A stretch of DNA of 64,000 bases from Dendrolimus kikuchii (GCA_019925095.2 CM034406.1:7629388-7693387), one strand, 5' to 3'. Numbered from the stretch's first letter, positions 46,170 to 56,935 are shown. Program-made: numbers and translations. The notes: a model not told the origin generated them from the sequence alone.

Positions 46170-47771
46170 TTATAGTTCTATTCTATGTTCTGTTGTACTT
46201 TTGTCTTCAAACCAAAAGTTTTTGATCATGTCTGCGCCTTTCTCACCTATCATAATTGTTGGTGCATTCGTATTGCCTCTTACAATACTTGGCATGATAC
46301 TTGCATCTATAACTCTTAAGCCTTTTACGCCATGTACTTTTAGTTCGGGATCAACAACTGCAGTTTTGTCGCCATCGGGACCCATTTTGCAAGTGCTCGT
46401 TGGATGGTATAAAGAAAATGTCATTTCTCTAGAATAGCAATCCAAAAATTCTTCTGTATTTTTATCCAATGACTTACAGGCTTCGAGATCAATCCAATTT
46501 AATTTAAATCCGAAATCTTTAAATGATTTTGTATCGCCAAATTTCAAGACATGGTCCAGGAAAGCTTTTATAATAATTGGCATATCTTCCACATTATCAA
46601 AATAATTAGCATATATCAGGGGATGGTCAAAAGGGTTTCTTGACTTCAAAATTATTCTACCTCTTGATTTTGGTTTCAATAGGGTGTTATAAATAATTGA
46701 AGTAAAGTATTTGTTATTAATTTCTTTAAATTTATTTATAACTTCATCAGTTGATCCATGTTTATCAAACATGTCGAGCATATCAGAAATTTTAGGAGGA
46801 AATACTATGAAATGATATTGTGTTGTTGGTGAAGTAGACGTTGGTTCAGTAATATTAACAAAAGCAAATACACGGTGTGGCTGAACGTCACTTAAAGGTC
46901 CTTTACCGTGTAAAATTAGGTCAATCAAGTTCCGAGATATACTTTCAACTGTAACATCAAACTCAACTGGAGCAGGAGCTGTATAAAATACAGGTACGAA
47001 CACATGATCTTGTAAGTTTTCCCCTACTGGCAAATCGGCTATTAGGTCTATATTCAATTCTTGGAGATGTTTCTTAGGTCCTATTCCGGAGAGTAATAGA
47101 AGTTGCGGAGAATTAATTGATCCGCCAGATAAAATCAGCTCTTTTCTCACATTTACCAATATATCTTTTCCATTCTTGTGTAATAAAACTCCATTAACTG
47201 TTTTAGTTCCAGGCTTGAATAATATTTTTGTTGCTAAAGTATTCTTGATAACATGAAGATTAGTTCTATCTTTGACAGGCTTCAAGAAAGCTTTTGCTGT
47301 GCTATATCTTTTTCCTTGGTGTATAGTCAAATAAGCTTTCGATATTCCTACTTGACTATCAGCGTTATAATCACTATTATTTGTCAAACCTAGCTCTGTA
47401 CCTGCTTTTATGAATATTTGTTCAATATTAAGCAACTCTGGTTCGTGAATAACATTCAAATATCCCCCTTGACTATGATATTGTTTATTACTTTCATTCA
47501 ATTCACCAAGAAAGTTTTCACTTTTCTTAAAGTATGGTAGAACTTCTTCGGAGCTCCATCCTTTATTACCCATAGCCGCCCATTCATCATAATCGACTTT
47601 ATTACCACGAACATACATCATTGCATTGATGCTACTACTTCCTCCAAGTACTTTTCCTCTCGGCCAAGCACACCCTTTTGCTTTGTAAGCTCTACACGCG
47701 CCAACTTGTGGTTCAGTCTTGTAACCCCAGTCTTGCGGAGTACCCATGTTGCTGTAGAATAGTTGTGGTGT
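46170..47771 (-). CDS. GMC oxidoreductase copy C, exon 3 (residues 98-630)
   Basis: Acceptor ttcacag ends at 47772, then [10 protein letters not shown] in phase 0. The stop TAA is at 46172-46170 and the C-terminus is [16 protein letters not shown], the longest of the three. Signature [17 protein letters not shown] is followed by [21 protein letters not shown] is intact, and [13 protein letters not shown] carries His553, with Asn597 in RGNTNAP. As in B, Ser replaces the usual Gly after HPT. Compared with A and B it is the most divergent in the middle ([13 protein letters not shown]). The internal ATG at 47747 is not the start. Predicted FAD-dependent alcohol or sugar oxidoreductase; no substrate evidence. 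Confidence 0.9.
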   Translation of the reverse strand, partial: TPQLFYSNMGTPQDWGYKTEPQVGACRAYKAKGCAWPRGKVLGGSSSINAMMYVRGNKVDYDEWAAMGNKGWSSEEVLPYFKKSENFLGELNESNKQYHSQGGYLNVIHEPELLNIEQIFIKAGTELGLTNNSDYNADSQVGISKAYLTIHQGKRYSTAKAFLKPVKDRTNLHVIKNTLATKILFKPGTKTVNGVLLHKNGKDILVNVRKELILSGGSINSPQLLLLSGIGPKKHLQELNIDLIADLPVGENLQDHVFVPVFYTAPAPVEFDVTVESISRNLIDLILHGKGPLSDVQPHRVFAFVNITEPTSTSPTTQYHFIVFPPKISDMLDMFDKHGSTDEVINKFKEINNKYFTSIIYNTLLKPKSRGRIILKSRNPFDHPLIYANYFDNVEDMPIIIKAFLDHVLKFGDTKSFKDFGFKLNWIDLEACKSLDKNTEEFLDCYSREMTFSLYHPTSTCKMGPDGDKTAVVDPELKVHGVKGLRVIDASIMPSIVRGNTNAPTIMIGEKGADMIKNFWFEDKSTTEHRIEL

Positions 47772-48249
47772 CTGTGAAGTGATGCAATAAATTATTAATA
47801 ATATACATGATACTGAATAGACATAAAAGCGTATCCAAGATACAAAATACTAAATATTCGCTTGTGTTAACTTCGGATACACATCTGTTGAAAACGGCCC
47901 CATTTTCTAGGGTAAACCGTTTGCCAAGTTTGTAACCATTATTAAAAATTAGTTAAAGATACAAGCACGTAAAACTAATTCAAATCAAAAGTGATGTTTG
48001 AGGTAAAATGGAAATTTTCTATAAAGTTTAGTGACTCTTACACTAAAATAATATGTGTACATATTTATTTTCTGATATTTCGTTGGATCGTTACGAGATA
48101 GCTAGAAATGTGATACAAGAAATTATTTTCGAGTTTTATAGGGAATATCAGCCCATAAGTGTCCGAATACTTCTTTCTTGAATCTTCCTATTTTAGGAGA
48201 ACTAAAAATACAAATACCACAATTATCCAACACGCCACTTATCTTAATA

Positions 48250-48289
48250 ATCAGGCTGTCTGTTTTAACAGTAAAACAGACAGCCTGAT
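48250..48289. repeat. Perfect 18-bp hairpin, 4-nt loop, in intron 2 of copy C
   Basis: Left arm 48250-48267 (atcaggctgtctgtttta), loop acag, right arm 48272-48289. No mismatches. Confidence 0.95.
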
Positions 48290-48447
48290 CTGACAGCAGA
48301 ACATAGCAATTGTGTAGCACCAATACGCAAATTAAGGCAGAAATACAACTTGCAGTGTACACTTTATGGACAAGATTGAAACTCACGTCATCGACGCCAG
48401 TTATTAAAATCGTTTGTTGAACATTTGTGAGACCTAAAAAGTTTTCA

Positions 48448-48636
<189 letters not shown>

Positions 48637-49231
48637 TCATTTTATTCGAATTATTAATTTGCTTTGGTAACCCTGGTAAACCCTGATAAAAAAATATGTA
48701 ATCTGTAAGATTTCAATTGAAATATATGATTTTATTCTATATATTAATTTTTTTTCAACGGTTTATAAAATTACTAAAACTTGAATATAGTAACAGCCCA
48801 TATCGCCCCACAACTAGGGAGGGGTTATTATTATTTTTAAAAATATATAGTTTTTTTTTTTTTTTTATTGGACTTGACTTTATGTTGTTGGTCCGAAGAC
48901 CTTACAACTTTACCGGGGTCTTTGGGGCGAGTGCCTTCGCGAAGCGAAGGCGCTCGAGCCCGGGGGGGCAACTTGCTCGAGGGAGCTCCCTAAGGAGTTT
49001 TACCTCGGCTGGACTGTTGCCATGAATGGGGAATGAATTTAATGATGCCCACCATAGGGCGACACAAAATACTAATTGAGAACGGGCGACGGGTAATATA
49101 AAGCCCGAAGGGAAGGATCACGGCGGGCCGGGATCGGTGGTTTGCGGTGGCCTACGCTATCTTACTGCCGTTTCGCAACGTGTTATGGCTGGGAGAGAAG
49201 AAACGGCGAAAGAAACTTCCCAGCAACACGC

Positions 49232-52153
49232 CTAGTCTATCCTGTGGGGTGAGCTATGTCTCCTAGCGTCCCTCGCGGGGACGTGGAGAGATCTTGATTG
49301 GCGGCGTCTGAGACGCCGCCGTCTGTGTCTGTCTGTCGGTGCCTGCCAGCCTACTGTTCTAACCGTGGGCGGACTGATCCGGGCCAGCCGTTTCGTAATA
49401 ACGTCGACTCTGTCCGTCAGGACGTTACGCGGTCGTCGCACAAGAGCCTTTCGACGAGGCTTATAATCGGACGCGGACACGACGAGCGGATTTCGATGGT
49501 GCGGCGCGAGATCGAAATACTTACGCGAGAGCGACGTAATGTAGTTTTTGATGGAGGGAAGCTCCAGATCGCGGTGGAGGTCAACGTTACGCATATAGAG
49601 GGGAGCACCGACGGCTCTGCGCATGAATTTATTCTGCACGATTTGCAGTTTATCTAAAAGGGCAGGCTTGACATGGCCGAATACCACACTCGCGTATGTC
49701 ATGATCGGGAGGATGCATGTTTTATACAGAGTAAGCTTGTGTCTGAGGGACATTTTGCTTCGTTTGTCTATCATGGGTGCTAAACGACCCATCACAAATC
49801 GCGCTCTATTTCGGACTATAGTGATATGCTCGTTGAAGCGCAAGTTCCGATCTAGGGTGACACCAAGATATTTGGTGTACTTTGCCCAGGGGATTTGTTG
49901 GTCATAGAGCGAAATGGTTTTTAGGCGAAGGCTAGCGCGTTTGGGGGAGCGAAGCGTGCCCGGGGAAAAGAACATTGCTGCGCTTTTCTCCGGGTTTACC
50001 TCTATCCTCCATTTGCGAAACCATTCGCCTAGTTCTGTGACAGCTGTCTGCAGCCGGATGCAAGCCATTTGTCGGTTTTGATCTGATGTATAGAGTGCGG
50101 TGTCATCCGCAAAGAGGGCCAACTCCACATCTGGAGTTTTTGGGATGTCGCTGGTGTACAGCGTGAAGAGTAGTGGCGACAGGGCCGAGCCCTGTGGTAC
50201 ACCGGCTGTGAGTGGGTGAGGGGACGAGCGCGTTCCCTCCACTCGAAAACGGAAGCTACGACCTAGGAGGAAGTCTCGCAAGATGAGCACGAGTCTGTCT
50301 GGCATACCGAACTGGTACAGCTTGTAAATCAAGCCGTTGTGCCAGACCTTGTCGAAGGCTTTTGCTACGTCTAGAAACAGTGCGGCTGTTCCTATAGGGC
50401 GGGGGCGATGGGCAAAGTGAGATAATATGTGCTCCGTGATGCGGTGCACCTGTTGGACGCATGAGTGTCTGGCACGGAAGCCAAATTGCTCATCGGGTAT
50501 TAGATGTTTGCTGAAGGCAAAATCTCTAAGTCGAGAGAGGATGACCCTCTCGTAAAGCTTGCTGAGTGCGCTCAGTAGGCTGATTGGACGGTAGCTAGAC
50601 GGTTTATTAGCCGGTTTTCCCGGCTTGTGAATACCGATGACATCTGCTTCCTTCCAGATCGCGGGAAAGGAGCAGTTTGTTATGGCGGCATTGAAGATGC
50701 TCACTAGAATTATAATTAGATGGGCGGGTAGGAGTTTTAAAACGCGATTGTTGATGCCATCGGTCCCTGGGGCCTTTCGCGGTTTGAGAGACTTGATCAG
50801 ATCTTGCACTTCTTCGACCGTGACCGTGTCGAGTGTGGTTTCCGCTGGTAAGGAGGATCTACGTTCGACCTCGGAGTCTACCTCCGTCAGGTGTGACTGG
50901 TCGACGTTTTGCGTAGTGGGGGAGCATTGAAGCTCTAGACTCTGAGCAAGGCACTCGGCCTTCTCCTCGTCATCGAACGCCTCGGTGTTGTCGGCTCTTT
51001 CTAGCGCGGGTATGACAGTAAGGGTGTCTGATTTGAGAGCTCTAGCCAGCTTCCAGTATGCCTGGTGAGTTGGCTCGATATCCCTCAACGTTCTGTCCCA
51101 ACGTTGTTCCCTGACTTCCCGGATACGTAGTTTGACCTCGCGCTCTAGTTCGCGGAGTCGGACTCTGTTATCCTCGGTGGGATATCTGTCGTGAGCTCTG
51201 GAGGCGGCTCTCTTTTCCCTCAGCAGTACCCTCACCTCGTCCGGCAGGCATAAGTGGCGGTCATCCTCCACTGGCACCTGCCTGGACGAGTTCCGCACTG
51301 CGGATTGAAGGTGGCTGGTGAGGGCCTCGATTGCCGTCTCCGTGTCATGGCGGGACACGATGTGGTCCGGGATGCGGTCCAGGTCTTGTGAGCTGGTTGC
51401 CTTGAGGAGGGTCTCAAGTCTCAACCAATCCACAGAGGTCCTAGTTTCAGATGTCTGGTCTGTCTGTGGTCCTAATCTGAGGATAACCGGACGATGGTCC
51501 GAGTCGATATCGTCCATCGTTTCGATCGAATGGAACTGAAGGGTTACGCCCCTCAGTAATGCTAGGTCGAGAGTGTTTGGGGTCCCCCAGTCGCGGTTGG
51601 GGGGGTATCTTGTGGGGGTCATGGGAGTTAGTATATCAAACAAAAGATTGTCTGATATATTTATTAGGGCTCTGCCATTGGGGTTAGTGGTATTGCAATT
51701 CCACTGCTCGTGTTTGCAATTCAGATCTCCGGCTATAATAACAGCCGGGCCTAAGTTGAATAGGGTTTCTAGGTCTTTCTTAATGAGGGTTTTTTGGCAT
51801 GCGAGGTATGCTGAAACTATGACTAGAGGTTGGTGGCCAGTCATTGCTAGTCTGCAGGCGGATACCTCCATACCTTCTAGTGGGGGGGTGACTACAGGCA
51901 TGCAGTGTAGGGATCTTCTGAAATAGATCAGGGTGCCGCCACCACGGCCTACCCTGTCATGTCTAGTGATCCGATAGTTAGAGATCTTTGGATCTCTATT
52001 ACTCGGTTTCAGGAAGGTCTCCTGTACTAGTAGTATATCTACTTGATTGGTAACCAGGAAGTCATGGACCAAGTCGCGCTGGTTTCGAAGGCCATTGGCG
52101 TTATAAGTCGCCAGAGTCAATGAGCGTGGTTTATTTCTACCTACATGCGCCAT
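49232..52153 (-). CDS. Jockey LINE ORF2: endonuclease and reverse transcriptase
   Basis: 973 aa. Residues 10-225 form an apurinic-like endonuclease: LTLATYNANGLRNQ, LLVQETFL, AGDLNCKHEQWN (141-152) and the catalytic SDHRPV (218-223). Residues about 450-740 are reverse transcriptase: SLKPRKAPGTDGINN, YRPISLLSALSKLYE, FGFRARHSCVQQV, LFLDVAKAFDKVWH, GVPQGSALSPLLFTLY and the catalytic LFADDTALYT (FADD at 681-684). A basic C-terminal tail follows, with LYKTCILPIMTYASVVFGHV and LQIVQNKFMRR. No RNase H domain is visible, as in Jockey-clade elements. The enzyme nicks target DNA and copies element RNA in place. The start ATG at 52153 fits the preceding ORF1 stop. No stop or frameshift is seen, so it may be active. 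Confidence 0.93.
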   Translation of the reverse strand: MAHVGRNKPRSLTLATYNANGLRNQRDLVHDFLVTNQVDILLVQETFLKPSNRDPKISNYRITRHDRVGRGGGTLIYFRRSLHCMPVVTPPLEGMEVSACRLAMTGHQPLVIVSAYLACQKTLIKKDLETLFNLGPAVIIAGDLNCKHEQWNCNTTNPNGRALINISDNLLFDILTPMTPTRYPPNRDWGTPNTLDLALLRGVTLQFHSIETMDDIDSDHRPVILRLGPQTDQTSETRTSVDWLRLETLLKATSSQDLDRIPDHIVSRHDTETAIEALTSHLQSAVRNSSRQVPVEDDRHLCLPDEVRVLLREKRAASRAHDRYPTEDNRVRLRELEREVKLRIREVREQRWDRTLRDIEPTHQAYWKLARALKSDTLTVIPALERADNTEAFDDEEKAECLAQSLELQCSPTTQNVDQSHLTEVDSEVERRSSLPAETTLDTVTVEEVQDLIKSLKPRKAPGTDGINNRVLKLLPAHLIIILVSIFNAAITNCSFPAIWKEADVIGIHKPGKPANKPSSYRPISLLSALSKLYERVILSRLRDFAFSKHLIPDEQFGFRARHSCVQQVHRITEHILSHFAHRPRPIGTAALFLDVAKAFDKVWHNGLIYKLYQFGMPDRLVLILRDFLLGRSFRFRVEGTRSSPHPLTAGVPQGSALSPLLFTLYTSDIPKTPDVELALFADDTALYTSDQNRQMACIRLQTAVTELGEWFRKWRIEVNPEKSAAMFFSPGTLRSPKRASLRLKTISLYDQQIPWAKYTKYLGVTLDRNLRFNEHITIVRNRARFVMGRLAPMIDKRSKMSLRHKLTLYKTCILPIMTYASVVFGHVKPALLDKLQIVQNKFMRRAVGAPLYMRNVDLHRDLELPSIKNYITSLSRKYFDLAPHHRNPLVVSASDYKPRRKALVRRPRNVLTDRVDVITKRLARISPPTVRTVGWQAPTDRHRRRRLRRRQSRSLHVPARDARRHSSPHRID

Positions 52154-52190
52154 TTGTTACCGGTAACAATAATTTGACTAGGTTGTTTAG

Positions 52191-54035
52191 TTACAACGAT
52201 CTAAGTATTTGGAGGAGGTACGCGTGATCCATTTCGATCACGAGTTGATCCCGGAGGGAGGGTTGTGTTGACTCTGAAACTTGCCTCAGTTTCCGAGCCA
52301 AGAGTTGGACCTCTTGCAGGTCGAAGGGCAAGTTCTTGGCGAATTTAGTCGCCAAAGCTAAGTCCTCCGCTATAGAGTGGTGGGCCGATGGCCCTGAAGG
52401 TCCCTTAGAAATGGGGGCGAGGGCGGGGGCGGGGGTGGCCGAGGGTAGGCCGGCCATAACTGGGGCACGCGTCCTTAGCGGAGGGAACGCTTCCGTCGTG
52501 GGAAGACCCGTCCAGTGGTTTACCACTGGGGGGGGGGCCGCCACGAATGCGGGTTTGTTCGGCACTTTTCTAGTGCCTTTTTGGGCATTTCCCTTTCCGA
52601 CCTTACGTTTGGGTCGGGGGGCGGCAGGGCAGCCTCTGTAGTTAGCGGGGTGACCCGCTTGGCCGCAGAGGATGCAGCTCGGTGGCTCCGGGGAGTCCCG
52701 GGTGCGAGTGCACTCCGAGGTCCCGTGGTCGCCCAGGCACTTGACGCACCTGGGACGGGATTGACAATGTAGGGCAGAGTGCCCATAAAGTTGGCAGCGA
52801 TGACACTGCCGCAGTGTATGTTTTTCGTGTGGACGTTCCACACGAAGGCCAGAGAGGCCACAGACCTTCTCAAGATCGAAGATCTTTTTCCCCTCTGGGG
52901 AGAGGTCGAGGACAACCAATACTAGGTTTAGAGGGGACTTTGTGGCGTCGCCTCTGTGCATACGGTGCACTTCGTGCACTGGTAGGGCTTGGGACTTAAG
53001 GTCCTCTAGAATATAGGAACTTTCAATTTCCTGAGGAAGTCCGCGGATTACAGCCCGAAGGCGTTTTTCTTCTGGCAGGGCGTAAGTGTAGTAACCGATT
53101 TTACGGTCACATAATAAAGTAGTTAGGGCGCGGTGGTCACTTGAAGACGTGACCATAACTTTGATGCCGTGTTGAGTATCACGGGCTTCTTTTATGGAGA
53201 TTGCCTTACCTGGCAGTTCTTTAGCGAGTTGAAGCCAATGGGTTTTCTCGCGGATGGTCAGGGGTGGCGGCGGGCGTTGTGAAGGTGGCCCAGGGCGGCT
53301 GGAAGGTGCCGCTGTCGGTGTTGTGCCCGCTGTTGGGGCGGGGTTGGGGGGGACCTCCCTCTGGGTCTTACGTTTTTTAGTACGATTAACGGTTATAAAA
53401 CCGTCATCGTCTTCGCGGTCTAAGGGGATGTTCGCGGGAGGCGCGACATCCATAGGGGTAATTTCATCGGCCGGTGGAAGAGGGGCATCCCTGAGGTTTT
53501 GCGGACCTTCAGAGGATAAATCGATTTCTCGACGAGAATCGATTACGCGATGGATGGGCGAACGTGAACGCGATGTCGTCGAACTCGCAGAGCTCGAACG
53601 CGGTTTTGTCGATGCGGAACCGCGAGAAAACGAGGCGCGCGACTTTGGTGCCACACGATGGGCATCGTTGAGCGGGGGTGCGGGCGGCGGGCGCACTGGT
53701 AACGCGGCGGGTATGGACGCGGGGGGCGCGGGCGCTACGGCAGAGCGCAGGTGGACCGCGGTAAGCGCGGCGGCGGGGGTTGCGGGGCGTGCGCTAGTCG
53801 CGGCAGGTGCGATGGTCGCGGCAGATGCGGGTGCGGGGAGGGGGGCCTGCGCGGGGGCCCTTTGCACGTGTGACTCGCGGGACACAGGTTTCTCGGAATT
53901 AAGTTCCGAAATAACGGACACCATTGATTGGGACTCCGGAGTCCTCAAAAATTGGTCGAGAGCTTGAGGGAATTGCTGTCGTAAAAACGACAGCAAACCC
54001 TCTAACAACGATGGGGAGGGCTCCACGCCGTCCAT
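52191..54035 (-). CDS. Jockey LINE ORF1: Gag-like RNA-binding protein
   Basis: About 614 aa from ATG at 54035 (MDGVEPSPSLLEGLLSFLRQ); the frame stays open upstream to 54086 but only with a GTG. The first half is Ala/Pro/Ser-rich and disordered. Residues about 325-400 hold a PRE_C2HC-type domain (RLRAVIRGLPQEIESSYILE). Three zinc knuckles follow: CHRCQLYGHSALHC (411-424), CVKCLGDHGTSEC (430-442) and CILCGQAGHPANYRGC (454-469). Such ORF1 proteins bind the element RNA in a ribonucleoprotein. The stop at 52191 lies 37 nt before the ORF2 ATG. Confidence 0.9.
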   Translation of the reverse strand: MDGVEPSPSLLEGLLSFLRQQFPQALDQFLRTPESQSMVSVISELNSEKPVSRESHVQRAPAQAPLPAPASAATIAPAATSARPATPAAALTAVHLRSAVAPAPPASIPAALPVRPPPAPPLNDAHRVAPKSRASFSRGSASTKPRSSSASSTTSRSRSPIHRVIDSRREIDLSSEGPQNLRDAPLPPADEITPMDVAPPANIPLDREDDDGFITVNRTKKRKTQREVPPNPAPTAGTTPTAAPSSRPGPPSQRPPPPLTIREKTHWLQLAKELPGKAISIKEARDTQHGIKVMVTSSSDHRALTTLLCDRKIGYYTYALPEEKRLRAVIRGLPQEIESSYILEDLKSQALPVHEVHRMHRGDATKSPLNLVLVVLDLSPEGKKIFDLEKVCGLSGLRVERPHEKHTLRQCHRCQLYGHSALHCQSRPRCVKCLGDHGTSECTRTRDSPEPPSCILCGQAGHPANYRGCPAAPRPKRKVGKGNAQKGTRKVPNKPAFVAAPPPVVNHWTGLPTTEAFPPLRTRAPVMAGLPSATPAPALAPISKGPSGPSAHHSIAEDLALATKFAKNLPFDLQEVQLLARKLRQVSESTQPSLRDQLVIEMDHAYLLQILRSL

Positions 54036-54239
54036 TGTCCCTGAGGGGGACGAACGATTTGGTGGAAAAACCACCTGATGATGCACTTTTCACTGCACTG
54101 TCACAGAAAAAAACACAGATCGACCGGGTGAACGAACGAACACAACGAACACGAATAACGGACTGCCGAGGCGGAACGGGAGACGTGCGCGCGCGACGAA
54201 CGACAGCGGGCGAATGACCAAATATATAGTATTATTTAA

Positions 54240-54390
54240 CCACTGCCTTTGTCCAAGACGAATTGGCAGGTTTGACGCATCGATGTGTCTATTTCATCAC
54301 GGGTTTTTTGTGTCCACCGTCAGCATATTGTAACAATATGCACATTAGATCCGAATACTGTTTAACTGTTGCACGCTTCTCGAGATTCAA
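54240..54390 (-). mobile_element. tRNA-SINE body fragment
   Basis: ggcaggtttgacgcatcg, tattgtaacaatatgcacat and gttgcacgc match the body of the SINE at 7960-8150 in the same orientation. The tRNA-like head is missing. Confidence 0.6.
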
Positions 54391-54529
54391 AAAAAAACTT
54401 TGCATGTGACCAATAAAGGAATACCAAGATTGTTAGTTTATTTTCATTGGTTGTTAAGTCATACGACATGTGAGGTCTTCGCGCAGGTAAGAAGACAGTT
54501 ATTTAAAGTTTTAAGTGAATACGTAGTTA

Positions 54530-54800
54530 ATAAAACTACATTTTAACGGTTTTAAGCGCGGTAATTATATGATTTTGGTTAGTATTGTTAAAGTTTTATT
54601 TAACCTACCGCCAACTTGTTCATTTTAATTATTTAGTTTAAATTTTTGTTTATGGTTATTATTTACTCTATGGGAGCCTAATCTAATTTACCACCGCTTC
54701 ACAAGATGTTATGGCTTGAAGAGAAGAAACGGCGCAAGAAACTCTTCAGCAAACATGCCTAGCTCTAATAATTTTATAATAGGAATTAGTTATAATTATT
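54530..54800 (-). repeat. 3' flank of Penelope relic; TIR-family and shared module
   Basis: 54530-54700 (aataaaactacattttaacg, cctaccgccaacttgttcat, gagcctaatctaattt) matches 58563-58790. 54700-54770 is the minus-strand copy of the shared module (ggcatgtttgctgaagagtt, gcgccgtttcttctctt, gccataacatcttgtgaagc). The position immediately after the Penelope C-terminus suggests this belongs to that element's terminal region. Confidence 0.5.
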
Positions 54801-54804
54801 TATT

Positions 54805-55915
54805 AAAATGGGTGGAAGGAAAATAAAAGAAATTATCAATCAAGTTGCGTTGTGTTCTGTTGCACGCAGAAAGAGCTCACAGTGTCTTGAGGTCTGGCAG
54901 TTTTTTGCTGGGTTTTTGGGTCTTAATAGTTTTGATGATCGCATCCCAAACAGGTGGTACTTGCAAACCATCTTCTCTATTCAAATTTGGGTGTCTTTTT
55001 ATTTCAATAGCCTCTCGCATCATTCTAGGTATGAAACGATTCTCTCTCGCGAGGATTTGTGGGTTATCGAATCTGATGTGGTGGTTGGGTTTATCCAGCG
55101 TGTGTTCACTGATCGCAGACTTCGTAGACTTTGTGTGTTGCATGTCATCAATGTGTTATTTTACCCGTGATTTTATGGTATCCTTGTTTGCCCAATGTAT
55201 GATAATCCACAATCACAATCGAGCTTGTAGACACCTGCATCCTGGTTTTTATGAAGGCTAGGTAACCCATACAGTTTAGGCGCTTTGGCGCAAGAAGGTG
55301 TGAGTGCAGATACGTCTAAGCTTAATTTTTCGAACTGTTTTTTCATAACCGCGATAGTTTGTTTGGTTACTTTATCAGTGGGGTCAGTTTTGACCTTTTT
55401 GTAAGTACTTTCGTCCGATAAAAGATCTTGTATTTTTGTATTGTAGTCAGAAGTATACATGACGGCGGTCGCGTTACCTTTATTTGCACGAAGCACGATT
55501 AGTTCTGATTCATCGTGAATGTTTTTTAAGGCAGTATATTCGGCACGAGTAAGATTCGGTTTGGGCAGACGACTACGGCGTAAAACCGATGAAACATCTT
55601 GTCATATAACTTCCGCATCCTCTTTCTGCGTGCTATTTCTTACCAGACATTCCTTAACGTTACATATTATGTTTTCGAAAAGTATTTTTCGCGGAGTTAT
55701 TGCGTAATTAAGGCCTTTTTCTAAAACCGAAATGGTGTTTTTATCCAATGTTTGTTTTGACAGGTTAACCACCGACAGTGACACACGATTGGTGGTTGCG
55801 TTTCCGTGCACATCAACAATTGTTTCACTATTGAGCTCAGGTATATTTTGCACATTCCGTGTTCCAAGATGTTTGTTTTGGTTTATAAGCATTTGATTGT
55901 ATTTTGTAATTTGGC
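54805..55915 (-). pseudogene. Penelope-like element, internally deleted
   Basis: The minus strand reads, in order, VVNLSKQTLDKNTISVLEKG with LNYAITPRKI (N-terminal Penelope motif, 55750-55690), then LRANKGNATAVMYTSDYN and KLYGLPSLHKNQDAG (first RT blocks, 55490-55250). It then jumps directly to VYKLDCDCGLSYIGQTR (GIY-YIG endonuclease core, about 55240-55180) and AISEHTLDKPNHHIRFDN, REAIEIKRHPNLNREDGLQV (C-terminus, to 54880). The reverse transcriptase catalytic core, including YxDD, is missing at the LHK/YKLDC junction without a stop. Frameshifts occur elsewhere (about 55600 and 55150). It is non-autonomous. Confidence 0.85.
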
Positions 55916-56930
55916 GGTTTTTTAGTTATTCGTATTTGACCTTTGCTCTCTTGTTAACAATGTTACGCCGCCTTCTGGTATTCCCTGTGTGCAGTGTGAC
56001 AGCCAATAAAATTTATCCAGTCGGTATCAGAATGCAGGGTGCGTAATCTCCCACAATTGTGTGTCACGGTCTTGAAATTACTGCTAAGAGTACAGGGAAT
56101 CTAAACAACCCACTTCGTGAATGGAAATAGTTCGTACGTAAGGGCCCAATGGCATAAATAAAAAGAAACATGCCGTACTCTGTACACAGGCTCAACTGGT
56201 CATTAAAACTGTATCCTCAACATTAAGAAATAATCATTGTTTGTGATAGATTGATTTCGAATGAAAATTAGACTTCTGTCCAAACCATGGTGATGGCGCG
56301 GCCAGGAGCGGGGATAAAAGAGTAGGAAAGGACTTACAGGATAAGGTCGCCGCACCAGACACGCTACGAACGATGCGGGCTTCGCAGCGGCAGGAACTTC
56401 TTCCTCGTGATCCTTTTTTCTCGTCTTGCGCATCCTTCGACTAGTGGACTAGCTGGAACGGTACAGCGTGTACCTTCCAGCACGCGGGATGATGTAAGCG
56501 GGTGTAAAATGCGGCACAACACATAAAACGAGGCGAGGTTTGCACGGAAGCAGTGGCGCGTATAGCGGTCGGACGTAGACTATGTCATATTACATAGTGA
56601 CAGATGCGGCGAAAGAAAAAAAGGAATCAAAGAGGCGGTTACCAAGTAGGTCAGCGTCTACAGATGATAAGGACTTATTCGCAAATTAACTATTTAAGTA
56701 ATGCAAATGTAAATCAGGATTAACTTAAAGAAATCCCGCTTTAATCTCGTAATTGTGGATAATGATCGCCAGACAGAAATAACTTGAATTGTGATTTTAC
56801 TTGTAAGGCCCTGGAGTCACGACTTCATGTCTTGAATGAATATAATAGAGTATTATATTTAAAGAATTCTTAACTTTGCATAAGAATAAAAGTTAAAACT
56901 AATCGTACTGCGTAATCTTAAGCGACTCTA
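55916..56930. other. Unassigned, partly GC-rich stretch
   Basis: It lies in intron 1 of copy C. The segment 56280-56560 is GC-richer (tgatggcgcggccaggag, ccagcacgcgggatgatg) but no protein family or second copy was recognised. 55960-56130 may be the 5' part of the Penelope element. Confidence 0.35.
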
Positions 56931-56935
56931 AAGAG

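Larger units (their letters stand above)
48851..54219 (-). mobile_element. Full-length Jockey-clade LINE with perfect TSD
   Basis: A perfect 10-bp duplication, aaatatatag, lies at 48841-48850 and 54220-54229. The element (5369 bp) reads on the minus strand: 5' UTR from 54219, ORF1 (54035-52191), a 37-nt gap, ORF2 (52153-49232), a 3' UTR of about 370 nt and a poly-A end (16 T at 48851-48866 on the plus strand). Both ORFs are open. The base composition is far more GC-rich than the host. Intact ORFs and exact duplications indicate a recent insertion, in antisense-neutral (same) orientation as GMC copy C, inside its first intron. Confidence 0.95.

Noticed and set aside
53254..53967. 237-codon plus-strand open frame opposite Jockey ORF1
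   Set aside because: It is the shadow of the Ala/Pro-rich ORF1 on the other strand; Gly/Ala-rich with no domain.
54808..55261. Plus-strand frames of 120 and 138 codons over the Penelope relic
   Set aside because: The minus-strand reading gives clear GIY-YIG and Penelope C-terminal blocks; the plus frames are shadows.
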